From positions 1-40,293 of the forward strand of contig JAKDIS010000007.1 in assembly GCA_030450335.1 (NCBI GenBank): a stretch of DNA of 40,293 nt, written 5' to 3'. Source of the DNA: Corynebacterium sp. (GTDB lineage Bacteria; Actinomycetota; Actinomycetes; Mycobacteriales; Mycobacteriaceae). Positions 33,127 to 40,060 of this stretch are shown here, piece by piece. A program made the position numbers and the translations under genes. Under the pieces are notes generated by a model. That model made no database searches. It was given only the letters and a program-made list of their open reading frames with translations, and was not told the DNA's origin. Positions within the stretch are counted from its first letter, which is position 1, and the number at the start of each line of letters is the position of its first letter.

Positions 33127-33717
33127 ATGAACATTCTTCGTCGCACGATCACCAGGACCGCAGCCGCCACCTTCATCGCCACGCTCGCAGCTGCAGGCGT
33201 CGGCACCGCCACCGCCGCACCACAGCCTGCCGAACTCACCGTGGAGGGCCTTGCGCTGTTCAACCCCGCGAATGACGAGCCCTACTCCCGTGGCATCTCC
33301 CCAGGAACGACGTTCTACGTCGCCTACTCGGTGACAAACAGTTCCGATGCCCCGATCACCGTGACCGGATACTCCTCCAGCATCACGACCAGGGTCGAAG
33401 ACAAGTGGATCACCCAGGGCTATCAGCCCGACTACTGCGACCAGTACATCGTGGAACGCGGCAGCACCGAACGCCAGGCCTTCCCCCAGGTCGTGACCCC
33501 TGGGGACACGATCCAGCCCCTGTTCGACAACGTGAACTACGAGTTCCTGTACGCCGCCGACAACCCGTGCCAGCGCATGGAGATCAACATCGGCACCGTC
33601 ACCGTCACAGACGAAGATGACGACGGAGACGGAAGCCTCCCTCCTGCAAGCTCCTCGTCCAGCTCCTCGTCCAGCTCCTCGCTCGTCGGCAGCCTCGGGT
33701 CGCTCGCATCCAGCTGA
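33127..33717 (+). CDS. Secreted protein with poly-Ser C-terminal tail
   Basis: A 196-residue exported protein. Signal peptide: MNILRRTITR, a hydrophobic Ala-rich core, then an ATAA cleavage region at about residue 32. The mature part looks like a single beta-sandwich (VAYSVTNSSDAPITVTGYSS) with two cysteines (DYCDQY and DNPCQR) that could form one disulfide. An acidic DEDDDGDG stretch leads to a run of 12 serines in 13 residues and a final LVGSLGSLASS. The tail is encoded by tandem repeats of TCCTCGTCCAGC. The function is unknown. Its position between mini-peptide genes suggests an envelope partner. ATG 33127 is favoured over an upstream ATG-like start at 33073, because the signal peptide begins there. 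Confidence 0.78.
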   Translation: MNILRRTITRTAAATFIATLAAAGVGTATAAPQPAELTVEGLALFNPANDEPYSRGISPGTTFYVAYSVTNSSDAPITVTGYSSSITTRVEDKWITQGYQPDYCDQYIVERGSTERQAFPQVVTPGDTIQPLFDNVNYEFLYAADNPCQRMEINIGTVTVTDEDDDGDGSLPPASSSSSSSSSSSLVGSLGSLASS

Positions 33718-33795
33718 TCGACAACGCTCCGGGCAACGGCCTCGGACAACAACCCGCTGACCGCCTGGCCCGACAAAGCCTGACAGTCCCCTGAC

Positions 33796-33824
33796 TGGAA
33801 AGTTTGTCGAAGAATGTTTATGGT
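33796..33824 (+). promoter_or_regulatory. Promoter of mini-peptide gene 5
   Basis: TGGAAA (33796-33801) and TATGGT (33819-33824) are 17 bp apart. The implied leader is about 80 nt, similar to the other mini-genes. Confidence 0.5.
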
Positions 33825-33911
33825 AGAAGTTGTCGCTGTGACGAACTGAAGTCCTTCAGGCTCTCCCGCCCCGCAGCGGTCCACCAGTACACCTTTCGAA
33901 AGGACCTTCTC

Positions 33912-34013
33912 ATGGGTATCGTCAGCAGCCTCCTCACCTCCGTCACCGCCCTCGTCGGCGGCCTCGTCGCCGGACTCGGCGGCGTCCTCGCGGGCCTCGG
34001 CTCCGTCCTCTAA
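33912..34013 (+). CDS. Mini-peptide 5 (33 residues), Gly/Leu/Val-rich
   Basis: A 33-codon ORF beginning MGIVSSLLTSVTALVGG and ending LAGLGSVL, composed almost only of Gly, Leu, Val, Ala, Ser and Thr, uncharged throughout. The ribosome site CGAAAGG is 9 nt before the ATG, the same sequence as in genes 1 and 2. It is not clearly alignable with copies 1-4, but shares size, context, leader length and terminator. The GLGG...GLG spacing would suit a glycine-zipper helix that packs with itself. The tail of the preceding secreted protein (LVGSLGSL) has a similar texture. It lies 89 bp upstream of the fused histidine kinase gene. Confidence 0.72.
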   Translation: MGIVSSLLTSVTALVGGLVAGLGGVLAGLGSVL

Positions 34014-34046
34014 GGTCTCTTACCTCAGAGACGCTTGCCGCTCGGA

Positions 34047-34073
34047 CCCCCGGCTCACATGTGTGAGTCGGGG
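34047..34073 (+). terminator. Hairpin behind mini-peptide gene 5
   Basis: CCCCGGCTCACA and TGTGAGTCGGGG pair with one mismatch around a short loop. A smaller stem, GTCTCT/AGAGAC (34015-34032), precedes it. Readthrough into the kinase gene is possible, because there is no U-tract. Confidence 0.6.
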
Positions 34074-34102
34074 CTCCGGCGCACCAGAGACCACACAGCA
34101 TC

Positions 34103-36403
34103 ATGTCCCGCCGTAAACCCCCGGCCACCGCCATCGAGACAGCCATCCTGCGCAACGCCACCCTGGCGATCGCGCTGACCTGGCCACTCTGGCAGGCCGG
34201 AGCTCTCACCGCGCACTTCACCGTGGAATCGTTCTTCAGCCACTGGTACCCGGTGGCCACGGCCACACTCTTCGCACTGGCGAACGCCCTGCTCGCCACC
34301 GCAGCAGTGATCGGACGCCGCGACCTCCTCGTCTTCTCGCTCCGTCTGTCCGCCGCCTCACTCCCCGCCGCCCTGGCCCTGTTCATCATCCAGACGGTCA
34401 CCGACGGCGCTCCCGCGGCGTCCGGAATGTGGTTCGCGGTCTTCAGCGCTCTTCCGGCGATCGCCTTCGCCCTCACCGTCCCACTCGCACCAGGCATCGC
34501 GGGATTCTTCCTGCTGGTCGGCGGGACGACCCTGGCAGCGGCGGTCCTGGAGCATCGTTCCGACCCCCTGAGTGTGGCCACGGAGGTCAGCCTGGCGCTG
34601 GTCTACTCACTGCCCCTGGTCGTCATCGTCTGTGCGACCCTGCAGCTCGCCCGGTTCATCGACGCCGCCGGCAACAAGTCGCATGCGGAGAACATCGCCG
34701 CCACCAGGGCCCGCGCCAGGGCGGAGGAGACCACGAAATTCACCGCGCTGGTGCACGACAACGTCCTGTCCACCCTCAGCGGGATCACCCAGGGCATCTT
34801 CCCCACCGAACCCGTCGGCCTGCGTCTGACCCCTGTCTTCGACGAAGCCGGGGACATGTCCGCCGACCAGTTCATCGAGGCGGTGACCACCACCATCCGC
34901 CAACACACACCCGACTGCACCATCACCGCCGACGAGGGCACCTCCCTCACGCTGCCCGGGGTCGCCGGGGCGAACATCACCATGGCCGTCGCCGAGATGG
35001 CGAAGAACTCCCGGCAGCACGCCGGGCCACACGTCCGCCGGCACTGCCACGTCAGCCTGACCGACTCCACCCTCCACCTGCGCTACACCGACGAGGGGCC
35101 CGGCTTCTTCACCGGGGACGTCCGCCCCACCGCCGCGGGCATCCGCATCTCCATCCTGGGGCGTATGGAGGCCACGGACGGAGGTACCGCCACCGTCACC
35201 TCGGCCCCCGGGAACGGCACGACCGTGGAGCTCACCTGGCGCGACGCCCGGCGCACGGAATCCGCCGGCGGACATCCGCCACCCGGCCGAACACCCCACC
35301 CCAACATCCGCGCGTCCCGGTTCAACTCGGCCGGCATGCGGAACTACGACCTCATGCACCTCAGCTACGTTTTCGGCGTCCCCTACGGTGCGGCGGTCGC
35401 CGTGATCTTCACACTGCTCAACATCATCAACGGCCACCCGACGTCCACCGCGAACCTCGTGACCACCGTCCTCGCGGTGGCCCTCGTCGCGGTGATCGTC
35501 AGTGGACACACCTACCGGGTCGCGGCGTCCCGCGCCTGGATCGTCGGCGTCGGTGTCGTCCTGCTGATGGAGGCGGGGCGATGGCAGGACCTCTCGTCCG
35601 CACCGGAATGGAGCCACGACTGGCACATCACCGCCGCCTCACTGATCTGCGCCCTGCTGGCGCTGCGGGGACGACCCGTCGCAGCCCTGCTCGCACTCCT
35701 CGCCGGTGCCTTGGCCATCGAGGTCATGTCGGCGCTGCCCGGCACCCCCGACCGCAGTCTCGAGGCGGTGCAGGTCCTCCTGTCCAGCCTCCTGGTCGTG
35801 GCCTGCGCACTGCTCACCCTGGGAACCCGCTACACGCTCGCCCGACTCCCCGGGGCACGCCAGAAGCTCCGCGAGTCCGAGCTCCGCGTCATCGCGGCAG
35901 AGGAGGCGACCACCTACCGGCAGGACCGTCTCCAGCTTCTCCGTGAGGAGCTGGCGCCTCTCGTCGAGGCGACGACGGGTCTCACCACCATCGACGACGG
36001 GCTCAAGGAGCTCGCCCGCCTGACCGAACTCCGGATGCGGGACGCCATGCGCTCCCCGCTCCTGGACCTGCCGGACGTACGGACCGCCGCATGGGACGCG
36101 CGTGGACGCGGTGTCGCGGTCCAGCTCATCGACGACCGTTCGTCGGCGCAGGCCCCCGCCGGCCCCGTCGACGCCGCGACGGTGTCACCGATCGTGCCCC
36201 GCCCCATCGAGGCGCTCCACGACGGGATGGTCCGACGCATCCTGGATGCCCTGTCACGCGCCGACACGGGGACGGTCACCGTACGGCTCCTCCCCCGGGG
36301 CAGGTCGACGTTCGCCACGATCTCGGACGACGACGGTATCCGCCGGTACCACTGTGACGGATCCTCACTGCAATCTCAGGATGAACCGGTCGCAGGCCGG
36401 TGA
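34103..36403 (+). CDS. Double-unit sensor histidine kinase (active kinase fused to a degenerate membrane-kinase half)
   Basis: A 766-residue protein with an unusual two-unit plan. Unit 1: five or six membrane helices (15-185), then a dimerisation helix with TALVHDNVLSTLSG (His218, the likely phospho-acceptor) and a HATPase domain (VAEMAKNSRQHAG with Asn302, YTDEGPGF, GNGTTVELTW to about 378). A Pro-rich linker (390-405) leads to unit 2: about six helices (415-580), a long helix (585-650) where no HD phospho-acceptor is found, and a degenerate kinase-like end with FATISDDDG. Conventional partners are separate genes, so this looks like a fusion of a duplicated pair. ATG 34103 has only a weak ribosome site. 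It is followed after 19 bp by its response regulator. Confidence 0.82.
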   Translation: MSRRKPPATAIETAILRNATLAIALTWPLWQAGALTAHFTVESFFSHWYPVATATLFALANALLATAAVIGRRDLLVFSLRLSAASLPAALALFIIQTVTDGAPAASGMWFAVFSALPAIAFALTVPLAPGIAGFFLLVGGTTLAAAVLEHRSDPLSVATEVSLALVYSLPLVVIVCATLQLARFIDAAGNKSHAENIAATRARARAEETTKFTALVHDNVLSTLSGITQGIFPTEPVGLRLTPVFDEAGDMSADQFIEAVTTTIRQHTPDCTITADEGTSLTLPGVAGANITMAVAEMAKNSRQHAGPHVRRHCHVSLTDSTLHLRYTDEGPGFFTGDVRPTAAGIRISILGRMEATDGGTATVTSAPGNGTTVELTWRDARRTESAGGHPPPGRTPHPNIRASRFNSAGMRNYDLMHLSYVFGVPYGAAVAVIFTLLNIINGHPTSTANLVTTVLAVALVAVIVSGHTYRVAASRAWIVGVGVVLLMEAGRWQDLSSAPEWSHDWHITAASLICALLALRGRPVAALLALLAGALAIEVMSALPGTPDRSLEAVQVLLSSLLVVACALLTLGTRYTLARLPGARQKLRESELRVIAAEEATTYRQDRLQLLREELAPLVEATTGLTTIDDGLKELARLTELRMRDAMRSPLLDLPDVRTAAWDARGRGVAVQLIDDRSSAQAPAGPVDAATVSPIVPRPIEALHDGMVRRILDALSRADTGTVTVRLLPRGRSTFATISDDDGIRRYHCDGSSLQSQDEPVAGR

Positions 36404-36410
36404 AGCACTG

Positions 36411-36416
36411 TATGGT
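36411..36416 (+). promoter_or_regulatory. Possible internal -10 element before the response regulator
   Basis: TATGGT ends 6 nt before the ATG at 36423, in the gap between kinase and regulator. It is identical to the -10 of mini-peptide gene 5. There is no purine-rich ribosome site, so the regulator might also be made from a leaderless transcript. Confidence 0.4.
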
Positions 36417-36422
36417 ACTTCC

Positions 36423-37097
36423 ATGAGCGAAACTGCCCTGAACGTCGCCGCCATCGACGACCACGAGCTGTCCCTGCGGGGCCTCTCGTCCCTCATCGAC
36501 TCGGCCGCCGATCTCGAGCTGGCGGGCATGTTCACCTCGGTGAGCGACCTCATCTACGGCCTGGAGAACCCCGCCGGCCTGGACCTGGTCATCCTCGACC
36601 TGCGTCTCGCCGACGACTCGAACCCTGAGGAGAACGTCCACCGGCTGCAGTCCCTCACCCACAACATCCTCGTGCTCTCCTCCATGGAGAGCCCGTACCT
36701 GGTACGCAGCGCACTGAAGGCGGGTGTCCTGGGGATCGTCCAGAAGTCCGAGCTTCCCGAGGTGATCCTGCGAGCCGTGCGCGCCGCTGCACACGGTTAC
36801 GCCGTGCCGTCCACGGAATGGGCGGCGGCGATCGACTCCGACCCGCAGATCAACGGGATCAACCTGTCCGAACGCCAACGCGAGGTGCTCGAGCTGTACG
36901 CCTCCGGGGAGCCGGCCAAACGGGTCGCCCGCCTGACCGGGATCTCCCAGGAGACGGTCAACGACTACCTGGGGCGCATCCGGGTGAAGTACCAGAACGC
37001 CGGACGCCCCGCCCCGACGAAGACGGACCTCTTCCGTCGCGCGCAGGAGGACGGCTACCTGCCCGGCCCCAGCGACCCCCGCCTCGGCGAGGGCTGA
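36423..37097 (+). CDS. LuxR/NarL-type response regulator
   Basis: A 224-residue regulator. The receiver domain has D12/D13 (AAIDDHELSLRG), the phospho-acceptor D59 (VILDLRLAD), ILVLSSMES and GIVQKSELPE. The C-terminal helix-turn-helix runs from LSERQREVLELYASGEPAKRVARLTGISQETVNDYLGR and ends with a long KTDLFRRAQEDGYL extension common in actinobacterial members with paired membrane kinases. It is downstream of the fused kinase by 19 bp and ends 3 bp before the convergent next gene. The targets are unknown; the upstream mini-peptide genes are the obvious candidates by position only. Confidence 0.92.
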   Translation: MSETALNVAAIDDHELSLRGLSSLIDSAADLELAGMFTSVSDLIYGLENPAGLDLVILDLRLADDSNPEENVHRLQSLTHNILVLSSMESPYLVRSALKAGVLGIVQKSELPEVILRAVRAAAHGYAVPSTEWAAAIDSDPQINGINLSERQREVLELYASGEPAKRVARLTGISQETVNDYLGRIRVKYQNAGRPAPTKTDLFRRAQEDGYLPGPSDPRLGEG

Positions 37098-37099
37098 GC

Positions 37100-37666
37100 T
37101 CAGTCCAGACCGAAGTTCGGGTCGCGGCCCACGTAGGCCATCAGGCGGATGGTGGACGTCGCGTCCGCCGAGGTCTCCTGCGGCGGGCCGAACCCGCCGC
37201 GTGCCTGCAACTGCTCACCCAGGGAGCGCAGACCGCCGAGGTTGCGCTCGGCGAAGTCCTCGTCCAGCTCCACGTCCCGGCCCTGCGACCGGGCGAGGTC
37301 CCAGGTGTGCATGAACACGTCCGGGATGAAGAACCCCTTCGCGTTGGTCTCCAGCGACTGCCCAGGGATGGGGCCGCGGGTGACCAGCGCCTCCGCCTTG
37401 ACGTCGTCCTCCAGGGTGTCCTGGACGAGTTCGGCGAACTGTTCCCACGCGGCCGCCGGGTCGGAGTTCTTGTCCTCGGTGATGTTCACCGTGATTCCGA
37501 CGTCCTCCAGGGCGGGGGCGAACCAGCTGATCAGGTGGCCGACGATGTCGCGGGCCGTCCACTCCGCGCACGGGGTCTGCGCGTCCCAGTCGTTGTCCCG
37601 TGTCTGGGCGGTGAAACCGTCGGCGATGACGCGGAACCGTTCAACGGTGTCCTTGGGTACAGACAT
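37100..37666 (-). CDS. TIGR03086 family metal-binding protein (DinB/maleylpyruvate isomerase-like)
   Basis: A 188-residue four-helix protein of the DinB/MDMPI fold. Seen: TVERFRVIADGFTAQ, TPCAEWTARDIVGHLISWF, where the His is a metal ligand, and VFMHTWDLARSQGRD with the second His motif. The family binds a divalent metal; some members isomerise maleylpyruvate or use mycothiol, but most are unassigned. A strong AGGAGG is 7 nt before the ATG at 37666. The gene converges on the response regulator, with stops 2 bp apart. No sign of a shared operon with the next minus-strand gene, which ends 77 bp upstream behind a hairpin. Confidence 0.88.
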   Translation of the reverse strand: MSVPKDTVERFRVIADGFTAQTRDNDWDAQTPCAEWTARDIVGHLISWFAPALEDVGITVNITEDKNSDPAAAWEQFAELVQDTLEDDVKAEALVTRGPIPGQSLETNAKGFFIPDVFMHTWDLARSQGRDVELDEDFAERNLGGLRSLGEQLQARGGFGPPQETSADATSTIRLMAYVGRDPNFGLD

Positions 37667-37688
37667 GGTCTTTCCTCCTGTTCGCGGA

Positions 37689-37710
37689 CCGGGCCGTAGT
37701 CGGGGCCCGG
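37689..37710 (-). terminator. Hairpin behind the DUF457-like gene
   Basis: CCGGGCC and GGCCCGG form a perfect 7-bp stem in the 76-bp gap after the minus-strand membrane hydrolase gene (stop at 37743). No U-tract. Confidence 0.4.
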
Positions 37711-37742
37711 TTACTGTCCCTGACGAGAATACCCGCGCGGGT

Positions 37743-38513
37743 TCACCCCACGATCAAGCCGTGGTTCCACCCCAGCGCACAGGCGCCCACCAACACGGCG
37801 GTGAACACGGCCATCGCCACGGTGTCGCCGAATCCGGCGGCACGGATCCTCAGCGGCCCCGGAAGCAGGTGCACCGACCCCCAGCGGTCCCCGCCCACGG
37901 GCACGAACGGCGCGAACAACGGAACCCCGGAGCGCGTCACCGCGTCCCCGACGCAGTGCACCACACAGCCCAGCCCGACCGCGGTGGACATCACCGCCGG
38001 TGTGAGCATCTCCGGCCGGTCGCGCATCACCAGCAGGGTCAGGCCGACCGCGATGACCACCGCCCCCAGCGAACCCCACCGTTGGGCGACCGGACGCACC
38101 AGCGAATGCAGTGCCAGCAGGACCAGGGCGGCGAAGATGCCGATGGTCACCCTGCTGTCACCCAGGTCGACCGCACACCAGGTCGCGGCGGCCAGCAGCA
38201 CGGCGAACAGGAGCGTGTGGGTGAGCGTCCTGTGCCCGCCGACGCGCCTGCCCCGCGCCCCGGTGGCCTCGGCGACCATCGAGGACAGGCGGTTGACGAA
38301 CACGGACAGCAGTCTGCTGACCGGCCCCAACGTCCTGGCCGCGGTCCCGGACGGATGGTCCAGGTCCGGCAGGATCGCCGCACCGGCGGTGACTCCGGCC
38401 AGCACCACCACCGTCCCGGCGTCCGCCGGCACACCCGTGGCCTGCGCCGTCGTGACGGCGAGCACGACACCTGCCGCCGCGCCCGACATCGCGTGCGTGG
38501 GCCCCATGACCAT
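37743..38513 (-). CDS. Metal-dependent hydrolase-like membrane protein (DUF457/YdjM family)
   Basis: A 256-residue protein with about six to seven hydrophobic helices. The N-terminal MGPTHAMSGAAAG, LPDLDHPSGTAARTLGPVS and GGHRTLTHTLLF motifs give the His/Asp clusters of the YdjM/LexA-binding-associated membrane hydrolase family, which resembles zinc phospholipase C-type metal sites. The physiological substrate is unknown. ATG 38513 is the likely start, with GAAGGTGAG nearby; a second in-frame ATG at 38507 is close. The frame stays open to 38723 but that part overlaps the promoter area of the next small gene. Regulated independently as far as the sequence shows. Confidence 0.85.
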   Translation of the reverse strand: MVMGPTHAMSGAAAGVVLAVTTAQATGVPADAGTVVVLAGVTAGAAILPDLDHPSGTAARTLGPVSRLLSVFVNRLSSMVAEATGARGRRVGGHRTLTHTLLFAVLLAAATWCAVDLGDSRVTIGIFAALVLLALHSLVRPVAQRWGSLGAVVIAVGLTLLVMRDRPEMLTPAVMSTAVGLGCVVHCVGDAVTRSGVPLFAPFVPVGGDRWGSVHLLPGPLRIRAAGFGDTVAMAVFTAVLVGACALGWNHGLIVG

Positions 38514-38739
38514 GGCGCTCTCACCTTCCTTTCGGTGCCTGTTCCTCGCGAACCTTCCGCAACAGTTGTACAGGGCGGGACGGACATGAAATGAGCGGGG
38601 AGAGAGAACCCCCGGAAAATGGTTTTCCAAACTAACCGGTTGTGGGTTAACTTTCACCCAGGCGAACCTTAACGTCCCCTCCCGCAACGTGGCGCCCACA
38701 CCACCACACCACCCACGAACCACCCGTCAGGAGTCCCCC

Positions 38740-38844
38740 GTGTGCGACCGGAACGCTCTCGGCACACTTGTCGTCGCCGCGGCCCTGACCTTGTCCGAGG
38801 CCGGTAGCGGCGCCGAATCCGAGGACGCCACGGCCTCGTCCTAG
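38740..38844 (+). CDS. 34-residue small peptide
   Basis: A short ORF with a good ribosome site (CAGGAG, 6 nt before GTG 38740). The peptide begins MCDRNALGTLVVAAALTLSE and ends in a Ser/Glu/Asp-rich tail (ESEDATASS). The composition (short hydrophobic Ala/Val/Leu core, acidic Ser-rich end) is plausible for a small envelope peptide, but no family is recognised. It lies 47 bp upstream of the PorA-like ORF on the same strand, suggesting a bicistronic unit. The stretch upstream (38514-38739) has a TTAAC-rich patch that may be a promoter and otherwise shows nothing. Confidence 0.5.
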   Translation: MCDRNALGTLVVAAALTLSEAGSGAESEDATASS

Positions 38845-38891
38845 CCGTGGTCCCCGACCGTTCCGCACACCGACACGAGGAGACACCGTCC

Positions 38892-39032
38892 ATGTTCGAG
38901 TTCCTGGGAAACCTGTTCAACCAGCTCATCGAGATCGCGCAGCTGGTCATCAGCTACATCACCCAGGGCCCCCGGGCGTGCCCCCGACCTGCCCGGAGAT
39001 GCCGTCGGAGGCTATCGCGGACACTGGTGTGA
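38892..39032 (+). CDS. PorA-like small peptide ORF, probably frame-disrupted
   Basis: A 46-codon ORF with GAGGAG 9 nt before ATG 38892. Residues 1-26 (MFEFLGNLFNQLIEIAQLV then ISYITQG) form an acidic amphipathic helix; EFLGNL also occurs near the start of C. glutamicum PorA as I recall it. After residue 26 the frame becomes Arg-rich with rare codons (AGA, AGG, CTA), unlike a real protein here. Reading from the C-run at about 38968 in another frame gives a Pro/Glu/Cys-containing acidic tail (PPTCPEMPSEAIADTG) with normal codon use, ending TGA at 39067. One missing C in GGGCCCCCGGG would explain this, giving a 58-residue protein if corrected. It could be a true mutation or an assembly error. 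Confidence 0.55.
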   Translation: MFEFLGNLFNQLIEIAQLVISYITQGPRACPRPARRCRRRLSRTLV

Positions 39033-39143
39033 CCTGCGGCGAAGAAACCTGGCCGGAAGCGGACTGACGATCCGCGCCACGCCCAACCGCGGAGCACCCC
39101 CGGGGCTAGCCCGTTACTTTTCCTAATGAATGTGCATACAGTT

Positions 39144-39149
39144 TAATAT
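39144..39149 (+). promoter_or_regulatory. Possible -10 element of the excalibur lipoprotein gene
   Basis: TAATAT lies 49 bp before the ATG at 39199, in an AT-rich patch unusual for this region. A -35 is not clear. Confidence 0.4.
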
Positions 39150-39198
39150 TCCTCGGTCGCGCCGATGACGGGTGCGAAACTTTACGAGGAGAACCCCA

Positions 39199-39708
39199 AT
39201 GAAGATCCGCACTTTTGCGGCAGCGGTAGCCACCGCAGCACTCACACTCGGACTCGTCACCGCCTGCGGCGGGGACACTGAAGCCGAGGAAGTCACCACC
39301 AGCGCCACGAGCACCACGTCGCGCACCACGACGACGAGCGCATCCAGCACCTCCAGCGCCACCAGCACGACGAGTGCCACGAGCACCACCGAGGCCCCGA
39401 CCAGTACCGAGGTGGAGCCGGAGCCGGAGATCGAGCCCGACGTGGACACCGATCCCGACACCGACCCCGACGTCAACGTCGCCGGGAACCCCGCTCCTGC
39501 GCAGGATCCGGCCCCCGTCTACACCCCGGACCCGGCACCGGAGTACACCCCGGTGCCCGACTACACGCCCGAGGTCGAAGAACCGGCCGTCTCCTACGCG
39601 AACTGCACGGCGGTCCGTGCCGCCGGCGCCGCGCCCATCTACCGCGGAACACCCGGCTACGCCTCACACCTCGACCGTGACGGCGACGGGGTCGGCTGCG
39701 AGAACTGA
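39199..39708 (+). CDS. Excalibur-domain lipoprotein with Ser/Thr-rich and Pro-rich stalk
   Basis: A 169-residue exported lipoprotein. The signal peptide MKIRTFAAAVATAALTLG ends in the lipobox LVTAC, with Cys23 as the lipid-modified residue. Then come a Thr/Ser-rich low-complexity region (about 30-70), an acidic Glu/Pro/Asp stretch with repeated DTDPD, a Pro/Tyr stalk (PVYTPDPAPEYTPVPDYTP) and a C-terminal excalibur calcium-binding domain: NCTAVRAAGAAPIYRG and DRDGDGVGCE, with the two conserved Cys. It probably stands on the outer membrane face; the function is unknown. GAGGAG is 8 nt before the ATG. The low-complexity parts vary in length between strains in such proteins. Confidence 0.9.
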   Translation: MKIRTFAAAVATAALTLGLVTACGGDTEAEEVTTSATSTTSRTTTTSASSTSSATSTTSATSTTEAPTSTEVEPEPEIEPDVDTDPDTDPDVNVAGNPAPAQDPAPVYTPDPAPEYTPVPDYTPEVEEPAVSYANCTAVRAAGAAPIYRGTPGYASHLDRDGDGVGCEN

Positions 39709-39737
39709 CGCAGCCCAGCCGCGCCTACGGCAATGAA

Positions 39738-39768
39738 GGACCCCGGGACGACAACCGTCCCGGGGTCC
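39738..39768. terminator. Bidirectional hairpin between two convergent genes
   Basis: GGACCCCGGGACG and CGTCCCGGGGTCC form a perfect 13-bp stem with a 5-nt loop between the excalibur gene and the convergent repeat-peptide gene. It can serve both directions. Confidence 0.75.
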
Positions 39769-39820
39769 ATCATCATGAGGCCGCCACGGGAACGTGTCCC
39801 GCAACAAGGCAGCCCGCGCG

Positions 39821-40060
39821 CTACTCCTCCGGAGCTACGTCCACGATCGGTGCGATCGCGTCGCTGATCCCGGTGAGGATGCCGCCGGATCCACCGACGC
39901 TCGTGGCGGAACCACCGACGGACTCGGCCGAGCCGGCGATGACGTCCGAGCTACCGGTGATGGAGTCCGCCGACCCGGTGAGGGACTCACCCGCGGCGCC
40001 GATGAACGGGAGGGCCTCGCCAGCGGCCTGGATAGCAGCGACGATGGAAGCAATGTCCAT
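39821..40060 (-). CDS. 79-residue peptide made of seven-residue repeats
   Basis: A 79-codon ORF with the same ribosome site as the mini-genes (GAAAGG about 9 nt before ATG 40060). It begins MDIASIVAAIQAAGEALPF, then has a region of consecutive heptads of the form A-x-S-(I/V)-x-G-S: ESLTGSA, DSITGSS, DVIAGSA, ESVGGSA and TSVGGSG, and ends in an acidic tail (VDVAPEE). No Lys, Arg, Cys or signal peptide. The period of seven suggests a two-faced helix or beta stack with Ser/Thr on one face, which could be acylated. A possible -10 (TAGGGT on the minus strand, 40121-40126) lies 61 bp upstream. I recognise no family. Confidence 0.72.
   Translation of the reverse strand: MDIASIVAAIQAAGEALPFIGAAGESLTGSADSITGSSDVIAGSAESVGGSATSVGGSGGILTGISDAIAPIVDVAPEE

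Noticed and set aside
31843..34013. Mini-peptides as leaderless class II bacteriocins
   Set aside because: Known leaderless bacteriocins of this size are cationic with Lys and Trp; these peptides have no Lys, Arg or Trp and no immunity or dedicated transporter gene next to them. Not excluded, but not supported.
39301..39400. Repetitive ACGAGCACCAC-like stretch as a CRISPR or satellite
   Set aside because: It is the Ser/Thr-rich low-complexity coding part of the excalibur lipoprotein; units are irregular and there are no spacers.
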